From NCBI GenBank assembly GCA_003254925.1, contig QANZ01003790.1:27871-91870 (forward strand): a stretch of 64,000 bases of DNA. Reading direction: 5' to 3'. Made by a program: the position numbers and the translations under genes. How positions within the stretch are numbered: the first letter of the stretch is position 1; every line of letters begins with the position of its first letter. A model generated the notes under the pieces. It searched no databases. It saw nothing but the letters and a program-made list of their open reading frames with translations, and had not been told where the DNA came from. Origin of the DNA: Chamaecrista fasciculata (taxonomy: Eukaryota; Streptophyta; Magnoliopsida; Fabales; Fabaceae). This document shows positions 37,794 through 49,249 of the stretch, in pieces.

Positions 37794-38844
37794 CTCTTTA
37801 GCGTCATATAATCATCAATGAAAATAGAAGAGTTTAATAATGGTAAAAGAGAACAGTAGAGAATATAAAATAAGATACAGCTATAGGAGAAAAAACAATG
37901 GAAATTATAGCATGCTGGTTAGGCTTTCCATTCACAAGATATATAGAAGATCTGTGAGGCTCAAGCTCCACCAAGCAAAGCAATGGAGACATGTTGAACA
38001 TAGTTCTTATCCCTTAAAACACAATGTGTGCTGGAAATTGTACTTCTTTTGACTTGAGAATTAACAAGAAACACAAGAAAAACTTGTATTTAATAGGTAC
38101 TATAGCTTTCTGAAGGCAACTGATGCCAGGAAACAGTCCCTGGCAAGGTATGTGGATGGACAGGAACAAAGTTGCAGAAGCAATTCAGAATCTAATTTCA
38201 TTGACTTAAACTATCACAGAAATAATTAAGTACAGAATAGTAAGCACAAAAACAAAAAAGAAAGTTGAAGACATCTTAGTCAATGAGAAATCCTGAAAAA
38301 TGAAAATTCTTTACCTTATAAATAAACTTCCAATTACTCCATACAACACTACTGATATAGATACATTTCCTAGGAGTGCTGGAAAGTTCTCAACTAGCAA
38401 GTAAGAGAAGATGAAGGAGATAAAACTCAATATGCTAAATAAAGATACTGATGTTTTTCTTTATCAGGTGGCAAGAGACATATAGGTAACACATTTTTTT
38501 TTTGGGGTGAATATATAGGTAATACATTTATTTGTACTGTGTTATTACTTGGGTATCAGCTATCAAACAGAAAGGTAGATAGATCATAGACAAACAATAA
38601 GCCAAAATAAACAAAGAAGTTTCTTATAATTTTACATAAGATGCATATTCTCACTATTTTTCTTTGTTACACTAACAACTATTGCCCTATTACACTAGTA
38701 AATAACTATATACAAAGTATCCAATATAGAAGAGCAAGAGAGAAAGTTCCAACACAAACTACAAGGAATTCAGAAAACAGTTTACTGGTCGGACTTAACC
38801 AATGTTATAGCGCTTGACATTTTAATTGTATACCACACACTATC

Positions 38845-38881
<37 letters not shown>

Positions 38882-39571
38882 AAGGGAGGGAAGGGGGCAA
38901 GAGGGAGAGAATATGTTTTATTAATTGGACTAAAAATTCCCACATTTTATACCTTGTAGTTTGTTCTGTTGGTGAAGAGATTCCACAAGGAACGCCAACC
39001 AAGCAAAAGTGCTACACCTGTCAACCAAAAAATCTGATGCCAGAAAGATAGAGTCACCAAGTTATTTAAAATAACATTATTTTCGAAAGAAAAATTTAAA
39101 ATATTAAGATTTGAGAAGAAAGCCATACATTTCCCAAAGCAAGCAAGCCACGATCAAAGAAAAGAAGCACAGCTAGAAATGTGAAAAAGATGCCAAAACC
39201 TATTAGGCCAATACCAATCTCTGCATTTTTGTCAAAACCTCCAAGGTCAAAAGATATTTAATGATGAAGATTTACAAATAGCTCACAAAATTTCAAATGT
39301 CACAGATGCATAACAGCACCTAACCCAACTGTTTAAATTGAGACTTACAATGAACAATTCATTGCTGATCTGTGGTTGTGAACTATTATAAAATAAAATA
39401 ACAGAAAAAAGAAGACGAAGAGCCAACCAAGGGCGGAAAAACTGATAACATGACCCATGGAAAGATTTTCACATAAATTATATTTAAAACAGTGAACTGA
39501 ATATCGAGCACGACTACTTTTGCTGTGAACTGAACATGCTTACTTTTTATCTCATTTATCTCATAGGCCAT
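37111..39571 (-). CDS. GOT1-like Golgi transport membrane protein
   Basis: Coding exons are 39571-39544, 39220-39129, 39033-38953, 37738-37641 and 37195-37111, with GT-AG introns in consistent phase. They encode MAYEINEIKKIGIGLIGFGI, FFDRGLLALGN, FWLTGVALLLGWRSLW, FILGLFFIFVRWPVVGIV, LEAYGCVVLF and IFLYHIPFIGWIIQY. These are diagnostic Got1/Sft2-family sequences in four hydrophobic segments. Family members sit in ER/Golgi membranes and assist COPII-dependent export; rice GOT1B is needed for glutelin export from the ER. The last exon as read ends ISRKF and a stop at 37111 (127 residues), slightly short of the usual 140 or so. A GTAAG donor at 37121, and a downstream exon-like LLDSLVRKG at about 36675-36649 resembling the normal tail, suggest another terminal exon, but the reading frame does not join there. 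Confidence 0.88.
37749..37790. repeat. (GA)n microsatellite at an acceptor of the GOT1-like gene
   Basis: About 21 GA units on the plus strand, so (CT)n on the coding strand, ending about 10 bases before the exon acceptor TTCTTTGCAG at 37738. It lies where the polypyrimidine tract belongs. Confidence 0.9.
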
Positions 39572-40066
39572 GTTGAATATTGAAACAGGACGGATGAAGC
39601 AAGAAGGGACTTTCAAGAGAAACTGCAAAAAAAAATTGAGAACAATTGGAAAAGTTCATCACTGTACATGCTTACAAACATATTCAAAAGACTACAGGTA
39701 AGTTAAGAAAAGAATTAATGAAAGCACTAAAGGACATATACACAACAAGAAGGTAATTATCGGTGCATTTTATGGCACTCCCAGACCTTTTTGGTAGTTG
39801 TTTCTTATATCATTGCTTCAAATCAATTAAGCATCTGCAAGCAGAAGAACCTCTTCATGTCTAATAATTGCAAGAATAGTTTTAAATTATGGTTTCGGTG
39901 ATTGCCGAAAATTACAAAGAGATACAACCATTGCACCTCAATAACTTTTCTTAGTACCCTAGAAAAATTTCAATTTCACGATTTGTCTTTAAAAAGGAGT
40001 AAGCGCGGCCGTGGGTAGTCTCAAAGAGTCTTGCTCTGAAAATGTTGTAGAAAACAAAAACATTAC

Positions 40067-40280
40067 CTATGTGTTGCGTTTCTGAGTTCGAAGCTGTTGA
40101 AGCTGCTCCGTGAGGGTTTGATTTGGTGAGATTTGAGTGAAGGAAAAGCTCGTTGAGTGTAGAACTGAGCTAATGAATATGAAGAAGAACAGAGAGAATA
40201 AAGATTTGAGAAGAAAAATCAGATTTCAGTAGCATTTGATTCAAAGCACCAGCGCATGACAAGGGAAATGGATCTAAGAG
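40067..40280 (-). promoter_or_regulatory. Probable 5' UTR exon of the GOT1-like gene
   Basis: On the minus strand the sequence is rich in CT and CAA blocks and ends in a donor ACACATAG/GTAATG at 40067/40066. The coding exon has a matching acceptor TTTTGCAG at 39624/39623, 52 bp before the ATG. The 5' end near 40280 is approximate; no convincing TATA box was chosen. Confidence 0.5.
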
Positions 40281-40324
40281 AGTGAACCCCTACGACGTAA
40301 CCGCAACATTTATTTTATTTATTT

Positions 40325-40680
40325 ATTATGTAAAACTTGTTACTAAACTTTACATCAATTTTCAATTTTATCTTCAATCTTTTTCTATTATCAATTTCAT
40401 CTCTAATATTTTATATTTTTGTCAATTTTATCTTTTGAATATCTTCTTTTGATAAATTAATAACACTCTTCATCTTATTTTTCAATTTGAATGAGAATTT
40501 GGATTTTTTTCTATCAATTTTGTATTATATGTCATTAGCAATTTAGATCAATTGTTAACATTGGGCTAAAGTAAGCACAAAAGATACAATAGAACAATAT
40601 GTGTAATATTTTGGATGAAATTAACAAAAAAAAATAATAGCGATGAAATTGAAAGTTGATGTAAAGTTTGGGGACTAAAA
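40325..40680. repeat. Inverted-repeat element upstream of the GOT1-like gene
   Basis: The left arm CTAAACTTTACATCAATTTT and right arm GTTGATGTAAAGTTTGGGG are inverted copies, as are TCAATTTCATC and GATGAAATTG further in. A similar but weaker arrangement occurs at about 30800-31110. Non-coding. Confidence 0.55.
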
Positions 40681-40689
40681 TATGACAGG

Positions 40690-41045
40690 ATGGTGACATC
40701 AGCAAAAATGATGATGTGACAGAGAACATGCCACACATAACATGGCATGAGCGTGTGAGCAGCGAAATGACGTGGAAGAGAGACACATCAGCCAGGAAAT
40801 GACACATAAAGGACATGACATGGCATATAAGACACATCATCAGGGGATTGATGTGGCAAAAAAAAACATCAGCTAGTGGAATGATGTGTCATCAAACACG
40901 TCAGCAGGAGACTGACATGGCTTGAGAAACAACAATAAGCAATACGAGTTGGCAGATGACAAATCAATAGAAGAGAATGTAATTATGTAAGCAAGCAGAT
41001 GATGAGGTAGAGGATACGTCAGCCGTAAGAACCACGTGGCAGGAA
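40690..41045. repeat. Degenerate short tandem repeats
   Basis: Irregular units of roughly 30-45 bp contain GACACATCA, ATGACACAT, CACGTCAGC and TGACATGGC. They are bordered on the right by an (AT)n tract at about 41052-41086. Possibly the remains of a retroelement terminal region; this is an inference only. Confidence 0.4.
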
Positions 41046-41047
41046 CT

Positions 41048-41088
<41 letters not shown>

Positions 41089-41109
41089 GATGACGAGTAC
41101 AAGGCATCC

Positions 41110-41870
41110 TCAAATCATAACAACAGCGCATCTCTAACGTCGTGCATCATGTTTGGGGGCTCTTGTGTTATAATTCGAGGACACAATAGCTAACGAAGAA
41201 AATTGAGTTTTAACCGACAAGTCAATAATTTGATTTAGAATAGAATCATAAAAACTAACAAAAATTAAAATGGACCTAATAGTCGTTGCCGGTACTATCT
41301 TCGCACTTTTCCAAATAATGTCATTCTTGCATTCCCATATTTTTTTTTGGCCTGAAAATACTTGCATTAAACCGGGACAAGCCCAAAAACAACCACCAAA
41401 ATCTAGCAAAAAACGAAAAGAAACAGCAACAAAACAAAGTCTCAAAAACTGCAGAAAAAACCAGAAAAAACAACAAAGGGGTAGTGGAATCAGCCCTCTC
41501 CTTTTCTAGCCTGAGCACAATCACTATCAATAATGGAAAGAAGAGGGGATGGGGGACTGGAGACCCTATCAAAACGACACATCCCCTTTAAAGCGTAGCG
41601 GGCTAGCCAATCGGCAGCCGTGTTTGAGGACCTTTTGATCCAAGAGATTGAACACCCAATCAATCTTCTTCTAAGAACTTGAATATCAAGCAAGGATGCT
41701 TCACTTTGCCAATCAGGTGCATTTTTAGAAGAGTTTACCACATCAACAAGCAATTCACAGTCACATTCAAAGGAAATATACTCCAAATAATGTCATTCCT
41801 GCATTCCCATATTACATCTAGTCCTACTATTGTTAGCCAAACTTCATCTATCGGTCATTGACATGGATCT
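41110..41870 (-). repeat. L1-type LINE remnant, interrupted by a second LINE
   Basis: The outer element reads on the minus strand VWLTIVGLDVIWECRNDIIW from about 41850 to 41783. It resumes at 41340-41150 with WKSAKIVPATTIRSILIFVS, which parallels the 3' ORF2 region of the LINE at 57.3-57.45 kb (GLDGIWRYKNEVVW, STIIRSILFSVS). It is defective and truncated. Confidence 0.7.
41341..41782 (-). mobile_element. 5'-truncated LINE inserted into another LINE
   Basis: A 30-base direct repeat, differing at one position, flanks it: 41311-41340 and 41783-41812. On the minus strand it encodes an RNase H-like tail (FECDCELLVDVVNSS, SISWIKRSSNTAADWLARYA), then non-coding sequence, and ends in an A-run (T-run at 41341-41348). 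A poly(A) end, 5' truncation and a long target duplication are signs of target-primed reverse transcription. Confidence 0.85.
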
Positions 41871-42274
41871 TTGCTCATATATATTAGGAAACAGTTTATA
41901 ATATTTTTTTAATTAAAAGTTGCGTTTTAGAAGGATTAAAAAAGTAGAAAAGAAAAGTATAGATGAACTAGCACAGTTTAGACATTAGAATTGACGTGTC
42001 CCTCCGAATTTGTTTGGAAGAAGGATATACATATATTTAAGGAAAGTGTTATGTTTTTATCTAAGTTACATGTAAAAAAAATGGTGGTTCAAAACAACCT
42101 TTTGAACTTTTATATTGAATTGGACCGTTAATGACGTAATGGTCTGTACTCTGTACATTTGAATTACAATAACAAGGATACACTACACTTGAATATGTCA
42201 TTAGAAAATTAATTCAATTGACACAGTGAAAGCTAATGGTTGGTAGAGTGACTACTAGATTATTAGATTTTCCC

Positions 42275-45200
42275 TCAAATATTTACTTGATTTTGACCAT
42301 TTTTGGCTTCCACTAGTTTTTGCAACGCATGATGACATCTGAAATGTATCAAAAATAGCTTGTGTAAGTAAGTATCTAACAGTCATATAAACAAACAATA
42401 GGACATGGTTGTAATGTAACTTGTCATACCTCCAAGGCAGATGATCGAGGAACATGGATGGCGAAATAATAATATCTTTGAATTTCTCTCTGTCTGCTAT
42501 ATAAGCTTTGAAATGATTTTCCTTATCCAGCAATCTCCAAGATGTCCAAAGAGCGTTATTGGAGATTTTTGGTTCTGATACAATATGAACTACGAGTCCC
42601 GGCAGATACATATCTTGAGGATTCCCAGCTCCCTCCTCAACTTCTGAACTGGGAACAATTTCTATTATCTGAGACTCATGACCATTACTCGAACTTACAT
42701 CTGAAGCAAACAGATTCGAAAATTCGGCATCGTGATTCTCATCGACCTTGTCGCTTGTTCCATCGCCAATCCAAAGTGAGTATTCTTCTCTCCCGCTGCT
42801 GCCTGCAGTGTACCACACAACATTGAATATACACTATTGCCATGGAAACTATAGGCCTAGTGAATGATTTATACAACCTTCACCGCAAGAAGAATTTGTA
42901 AGTCCATTACCAGCAGTTTTGACATGGTCGCTTCTGTGAGCCTCGATCCAAAGTGGAAATTCTGGACTACCTAAATCACTGTTGCCTGTTGCAATAGTAT
43001 AAAATTTGTTAGTAAGGCACCTTGACCAAAGCATGAAAAAATGGCACATGATTTCCATCACTTATTATTGAAGCAAAGATAGCACTCTTCTACATGCCAA
43101 TAATAGAAAGAATAAACAATGAACAACCTTTAGTACTAGTCTCACATTGGCTTCTACTAATTCTATGGTTTAGATCTTCCCCACTGATGGAACTTGAATA
43201 AATATCAGATTGATCCTGAGCTGCGCTACCATTACTAATCTGACATTTCTTCTTGTAAAGAAGCTGATGTGCAAATTGGAAAATATTGGCAGCTTCAGCT
43301 CGAGGACATTCTGACAGATAAGTGATTGCAGCTGCCCTAAGCCGCAGAACTGATCCAATTGAAAGGCTCGCTGAAAATTCATTGCCAAAAACAATGCTGC
43401 ATAAGAATGAAAGAAACCATTAATTGAACAGAAAATACTTCTAGAAAAGAGAACAAACCACAGTAGACCAAGTGTATAAATTCCTACTAAATCATACCTT
43501 GTAATAAATTCTGAACATGCATTTGCCACGACAGAATCCACACATGGGAGCGGCCCATATGCATAGACATGCAGATTAGGGTAGCGGTGATAAAGCTGTG
43601 CACAAAATTTTTATCAGGGGAAAAGATATTGGAAACTAAAATCAAAAGCGGAGGAGAAAATGTAGCCATCAAGCCAAATGTGACAGAAATATATCAAGGA
43701 CACTTCATCAAACAAGGAATATCCTTAACCCAAAGGAGGTAAGCTCAGATACTCAGTTTTGTATTATTGTCCGGAGATCCTCTTCTAATACATGAATCAA
43801 TGGTTTACTGGCTTTTACATATTCATCAGCCTTTTTCATAAAAATGCTAGTTAACTGACAGGTTTCACACTGGGATTTCAAATAAGAACCTCCGCTAGTA
43901 GAGCAATAGAATAAGGATTAGCTGTGCCAAGGAAGTAACACAATAAAAATACCATACCCGCATCCCAAGCAGTGCAGCAATAGCACCTCCTAGAGAATGG
44001 CCAACGATGCGAACATCATACCCGTCACATTCACACCCAGCTCCCAGTAAAGTAGAAAGAAGACCATTGGATGTAGATTCTGTGTTTCCATTTTCATTAG
44101 CACAAGTTGTCCAAGATGAGGCTCGTAACAAGGAAGAAAGTTAAATGCATTATGCATATATATTAATTTAAAAATATCAAACGACCCTTTTGTTTATGTG
44201 AACCAATCTTATAAAAGACTATGTTGTAGTTAATTACATTACCATAATAAGGTTACTATTTCACTCTCACAAAAACGACAGTGCCTGCTCGAGCAAGAGG
44301 TGAAGAGGGAGGCAGAAAGGGCTGAATGCCCTAACTTTCTAGATTAAAAAACTGTGAGTTTGAAGAATCAGAATGATGTCTCACCATGTTCTCCAGGATT
44401 TCCTTCAATCTGCATAAAAATCTCTCGAGCAGCCTCAACAATTCCTGAGTGCCCATAATGAGGGAATGATGAGGTCACACTTCTCTTTACATCAGAGTGA
44501 ATGTGGTTGCAACTGCAAATAAGTAAGATTTGAAGTTAAGGGAACAATCAATTAAATGAAAATGGAAGCTTTATAGAAGAGATAATATATAAAGCATAAA
44601 GCTTTCCATGATGCTTACTGCAAATGTCAAAGCATCAAGTGGAATGGTCTTAGTCCAAGCATAAGGCTAAAAAATGCACATGGTGGGGGTATCATATATC
44701 AGATTTCTAAGAATGTTGAGTCTGTAACTACAATGTCTATCCACACACTAGAAAAAATTCTCTTAATACATTTAGAAGCTTTAGAAAATAACAGGGAAGA
44801 CAACATTTATTACGGAAACTTTGGGTCTTTGGCATTCTTTTGGCATGTGTATTTGGAGAGGAAAGGCATATAATGTCCCTTTGCTGTCACACGTTATGGG
44901 ATGGGACATGTTCTATGCAGATCTTCGTTGTTCAGCCCATGGAATTTTTAAAAAGATCTCATAATCCAATAAGAGAGATTGGTCAACCTTGTAATTCTAC
45001 TATCCTTATTGCACGTTCAATTGTCTACTTCAGAGAAAATACTATCCACTGCCCTAAATATACTTTCTTCATCGAGTAACATCTCATTTCATCCAAAAAC
45101 ATAAAAATTAGAAATGAGATACTGTTGGATCTTCTCTTAAAATAACAATCTACTTTAACATGTTTTCTTCTTTCAAGAAACACAGGATTTGATTAAATGT

Positions 45201-47660
45201 GCATGGCAGCTTAAATCTTAATTATTACACACAACTTAGCTGCAAGGGATACATTCAACTCATACTCAACATACTTTTAGGTCATAATTGACATTCAACG
45301 ACAGCAGTGAACTATGTCTCCATTTTTTGCTTGCTTGTCCACAATATCTAGATTTCCTACCACACTAAAGTGTATCCTATAGCAGTTTTTTTTTTTATCA
45401 GCAGGAGATCCAAGATCGCTTTGATAAAAGCTTAGACTTGCTTAGGCCATGTGAACAAAAGCATTGTAATTGGCTGAGGTTGGGGAAGACATGGATATAG
45501 AGCACTCAATAGGATTGCTGTGTCTAGACAAGTCATAGATGACTCAATTTCTCAAATAGTTGTATAAACTTCTATGGATCACTACGTGCATGGCCACTAG
45601 CAGTTGCAAGTTTTAATCTTGAATAGGTTATGTAAATTCTAAATTAGAATTAATAAGGGATTTGTCCATAGTAGGAAATAGGAACAAAACTTTTTTTTCA
45701 TGTAGTTGTGTGCTTAGGCATAACTGAAGATGGTGATAAAGAGAATTAGAGAAAGAAAGGAAAATACTTTACTAAACCAGCCAAATCTTCTGCAGAAAGG
45801 GTGCATTCCTTGCATAACCCATCAGTTATTAGATCCTCAGGAGTCTCAGTTCCACGTATAGTAATCACTACACATCGTAGATGATGCAAAACCACAACAA
45901 AATATGCAGCTTCACACTTGACCTGGCATGGATGTTAGACATACGCAAATTTAGTATGAATATATATTGAGGCACTATATTAAGCAGAAACAGTAATCAC
46001 ACTATCAGATCCAAAATAATCAAGATATGAGCCCATCTCAAGTTGGGCAGCTCTGATTTCTTGCATTTAAAACTATACCAAACATTTGGGTTCCAAATAA
46101 AACAAAAATACAGATTAACCAATAACAGAGAGCAGGAAATCAATTTGGCTTGTTTTGCAACAATAGTGTATAATTGTATAGAGCTGTCAAAATGGGTTCA
46201 GCCCAACGGACCGGCCCATTGGCCCGCAAAAAAGCATACGGGCCGGGCTAATAAAATTAATTTTTTTTAAAATGGGTCGGGTCGATCTAGCCCATTTTCA
46301 TACAGGCCAAGGGTCGGGCCGGACACGGGCTAGCCCAATTCATTAAAAAAATATTTAATATTTTTAATCAATAAAATAATAATTAATAAGAATAAATATT
46401 ATTATAAAAATAATTTATCAATGAAAGAATACTAATATAAACATGTTGGATGATTAAAAATTGAAGAATTAAATGAAATATATAGTACTATAATAAAAAA
46501 AATATTTTCAGTCCAAAAAAAAAATAATAATAATAATAAAAAAAGGGTAAATTACACTTTGGTACCCTGTGGTTTGACCCTATTTCACTTTGGTACCCTG
46601 TGGTTTGAAACTTGACACTTTGGTACCCTGTGGTATTCTCCATTAACACTTTGGTACCCTTTGGAGCTATTTTGTAATTTTAACCATAATAAATTTTACA
46701 AAAATTACATATTGACCCCAAAAAAATTTTAAATTTTTCATTTTAGTCCCTATATAATATGTATCCAGGGACCTATTTGTAATTTTTTGAAAATTTTTTG
46801 GGGTCAATATGTAATTTTTGCAAAATTTATTATGGTTAAAATTACAAAATAGCTCCAAAGGGTACCAAAGTGTTAATGGAGAATACCACAGGGTACCAAA
46901 GTGTCAAGTTTCAAACCACAGGGTACCAAAGTGAAATAGGGTCAAACCACAGGGTACCAAAGTGTAATTTACCCTAAAAAAAAATATTTACTTATCATTT
47001 CATTCATTCTTTTATTACATTATGTAGTATAATTTTAAATAATTATATTTTATATCATATACTTGTATTTTCTTTATTATATATCAAATTATATTTAATA
47101 TATTTTTATAAAAAAGTTTATAATAAGCGCATCGAGCTGGCCTTGGCCCAACAAAGGGTCGGGCTAAGATTTTCTTAACCCATTTTAAAAATGGGTCAGC
47201 CCAACCTAGCCCTTAGAATAGCGGGCTTGGGCCGGGCCGGGCTAGCTCGTTTTGACAACTCTATAATTGTATATGTAACATTGAATTTTGAAAGAAAGGT
47301 TAAGTTAAACATTTGGTCCCTATACATTTCCTGAGTTTTTAATCCTGTTTTTTATAAGTACATTACTTTTATCCATCCTCTCCCCTCTCCTTTTTGTTCC
47401 TTTTAAGATAGAAAGAGTTCATTGATGAGAAGAGAAAGCTATACAGTAGTGGACTAAGATTAATTCATCTATTCCATGGTGAACAGTAAGACACTATCAC
47501 CTGAGATAAAGGATTTCAAATAGAGCTCATAAGGAATGAATTGAATGTTCTAACCTGGTTAACACGACCATGTCTAAGCACTTCAGGAGGTAAATTGACA
47601 TACTTTAGAAAGGCTGCTGCATGACCTCGCCACCAGTTATCCCCAACTAATACAGGTCGT
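42275..47660 (-). CDS. Class 3 lipase, sn-1 diacylglycerol lipase-like (5' exons not found)
   Basis: Nine exons are in phase with GT-AG borders: 47660-47555, 45922-45768, 44512-44385, 44121-43958, 43595-43498, 43396-43128, 42985-42878, 42802-42430 and 42338-42275, giving 487 residues to a TGA. Motifs in order: NWWRGHAAAFLKYVNLPPEV; VVITIRGTETPEDLITD (lid region); YDVRIVGHSLGGAIAALLG with the nucleophile Ser; YAYGPLPCVDSVV with a candidate acid Asp; and SPSMFLDHLPWR with the expected His. The family hydrolyses acylglycerols at membranes; animal relatives release monoacylglycerol from diacylglycerol. A 200-residue low-complexity acidic/Ser-rich insert (FSNLFASDVSSSNGHESQ) precedes the His. The first exon found begins mid-codon, so upstream exons with the expected membrane-spanning N terminus must exist or have been lost. 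The intron 45923-47554 holds nested transposons. Confidence 0.85.
46179..47263. mobile_element. hAT-like element in a lipase intron, with nested insertion
   Basis: Left end TAGAGCTGTCAAAATGGG, right end CGTTTTGACAACTCTA, flanked by a perfect 8-bp repeat TAATTGTA (46171-46178 and 47264-47271). The arms are rich in GGCCCG/CGGGCC. Without the nested foldback element it would be about 650 bp. Non-coding. Confidence 0.88.
46545..46974. mobile_element. GGGTAAATTACACTTTGG foldback element, copy E (nested)
   Basis: The best preserved copy: the arms are nearly perfect inverted repeats over roughly 190 bp, starting GGGTAAATTACACTTTGG and ending CCAAAGTGTAATTTACCC. The flanks TAAAAAAA on the left and TAAAAAAAA on the right fit a 9-bp duplication with homopolymer slippage. 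It sits inside the hAT-like element at 46179-47263. Confidence 0.88.
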
Positions 47661-47849
47661 CTAAAAATAAAAGCAGGACATGAAAGTTTAAATAATGTGA
47701 AAAGGAAAGCTATAAAGAGAAATCAAGTTTCTAGGAATTTACACATATTTGAAAACATTCAAAAATGTAAGCTATCTTAGAATTTCAAGAGAAAATTAAA
47801 TTTTGAATTTACATATTGAAATTTTTGTTAGAAAGTTATTTTACCACTA

Positions 47850-49230
47850 GAAGGCCCAGTTCGTTTCCGTTTTGATTATAATCTGTTTTGATTATAATCA
47901 TAATAAACATGTTCGTTTACGTTTTTTTCCTGATTCAATTATAATCATGATTTTTAAATAATCAAATACACTCAATTACACTTATACCCCTATACATAAA
48001 CCTATAATTACCTATACTCTAATACATTCAATCCCCAATCACAAAGGGCAAAATAGTCATTTACATTAAAATTGGATCAGTTTGTAAATATCATTTTTGT
48101 GTTTGGGCTAAAATGTTATTTTGCCCAAATAATTTAGAACTGAAATTGAAATTTTCTCCAAATCCCGTCATCTCCATCAGTTCGTCATCTCCAAATCCCA
48201 ACCCCCTGATGCTGTCGATGATTCCCTCTCCAATTTTCTCGTCAAGAATCGAATCACAAGGTTTGTGTTGGATTAGAAAAGAAGAGCTATCAAAAACTGG
48301 GGAAGGTAATAGCAAATCTGAAGAAAGATGCCGGCGGATCTGACGGAGAAGAAGGAGTTGTGACTTTTTTGGGCGAAATTCATTAAATCTCATTTGACCT
48401 TCAAATGTTGTTAGTTTTTGAAGAAGGGATTAGGACCATAATAAACAATTGATGCACTAATAGAAGCTGCTGTTAAAAAGATGCAGAATCCGATAGTGAA
48501 TCGGCTGCCTTTTTCCCTTCGTGCTGTTATTACCCAGCCATAATAAGCATCAGAAATAATGAGCTAACCAATTTTTTAAAGCAAGGCATACTGTCAACGC
48601 CCACCTTTTACAGAGTCAAAATAACCTATTCTGCCTAATGTTTTACTGATGAGTGAAAGAGACCGAATAGGAAGAAGAAGATGAGCCGAGACCGAATAGT
48701 AACTTCTTCTAACCTGGATTGATTTTCATGGCAGGCGAGAGAGAGAGCGAGAGAGAGAGAGAGAGTGACGAGAGAGAGGGAGAGTGACGAGAGATGAGAG
48801 GGATTAATCAAATTGGATGGTTTTTTCGGGTCCGCAAGGTTTTTTAACTTTCTCTCTCATCTAATGCGAATCGGTGCACCGATTTGCTTATTCGGTGCAC
48901 CGATTTGCTTATTCGGTGCACCGATTTCGTAGGCAAAAAATGAAACGGTGCACCGATTCGGAAAAACATCCTCCAACCAACTCACAAAAATAATCAAGAT
49001 TTCACGTTTTTCAAGACAAACAGTAACATTTTTGTTTTTTTTCACAACAACAATCACATCCAAACACACTTTTATTATAATCAAATCACACCTTACTTTT
49101 TCTAACTTTTTCTTCCATTTATACCCCTATACAATTTATCAATTTCCTTACTTTTTATCCACCTACCACAATCATTACATACCCATTTTAATAATTTCAC
49201 ACAAATAATCAACAATCATCCAAACACCAC
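47850..49230. repeat. Composite repeat region with captured-looking sequence
   Basis: Both edges look like the ends of a small transposon (GGCCCAGTTCGTTTCCG on the left, CAATCATCCAAACACCAC on the right), rich in GATTATAATCA. No target duplication is clear. Inside lie an open frame on the minus strand (48393-48091; RRHLSSDLLLPSPVFDSSSF) without recognised domain, GA-rich tracts at 48735-48790 and four copies of a palindrome at 48872-48955. It immediately precedes the most upstream lipase exon that I can find. Confidence 0.4.
48872..48955. repeat. Four copies of the palindrome CGGTGCACCG
   Basis: Copies lie at 48872, 48893, 48914 and 48946, mostly extended to TCGGTGCACCGATT. The spacing is 21, 21 and 32 bp, close to two and three helical turns. 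The surrounding AT-rich sequence does not share this pattern. Confidence 0.85.
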
Positions 49231-49249
49231 TACAAAAATAANTATTTTT

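Noticed and set aside
41490..41786. Possible host RNase H-like gene
   Set aside because: It ends in an A-run and is bracketed by a 30-base target duplication, so it is the tail of a LINE.
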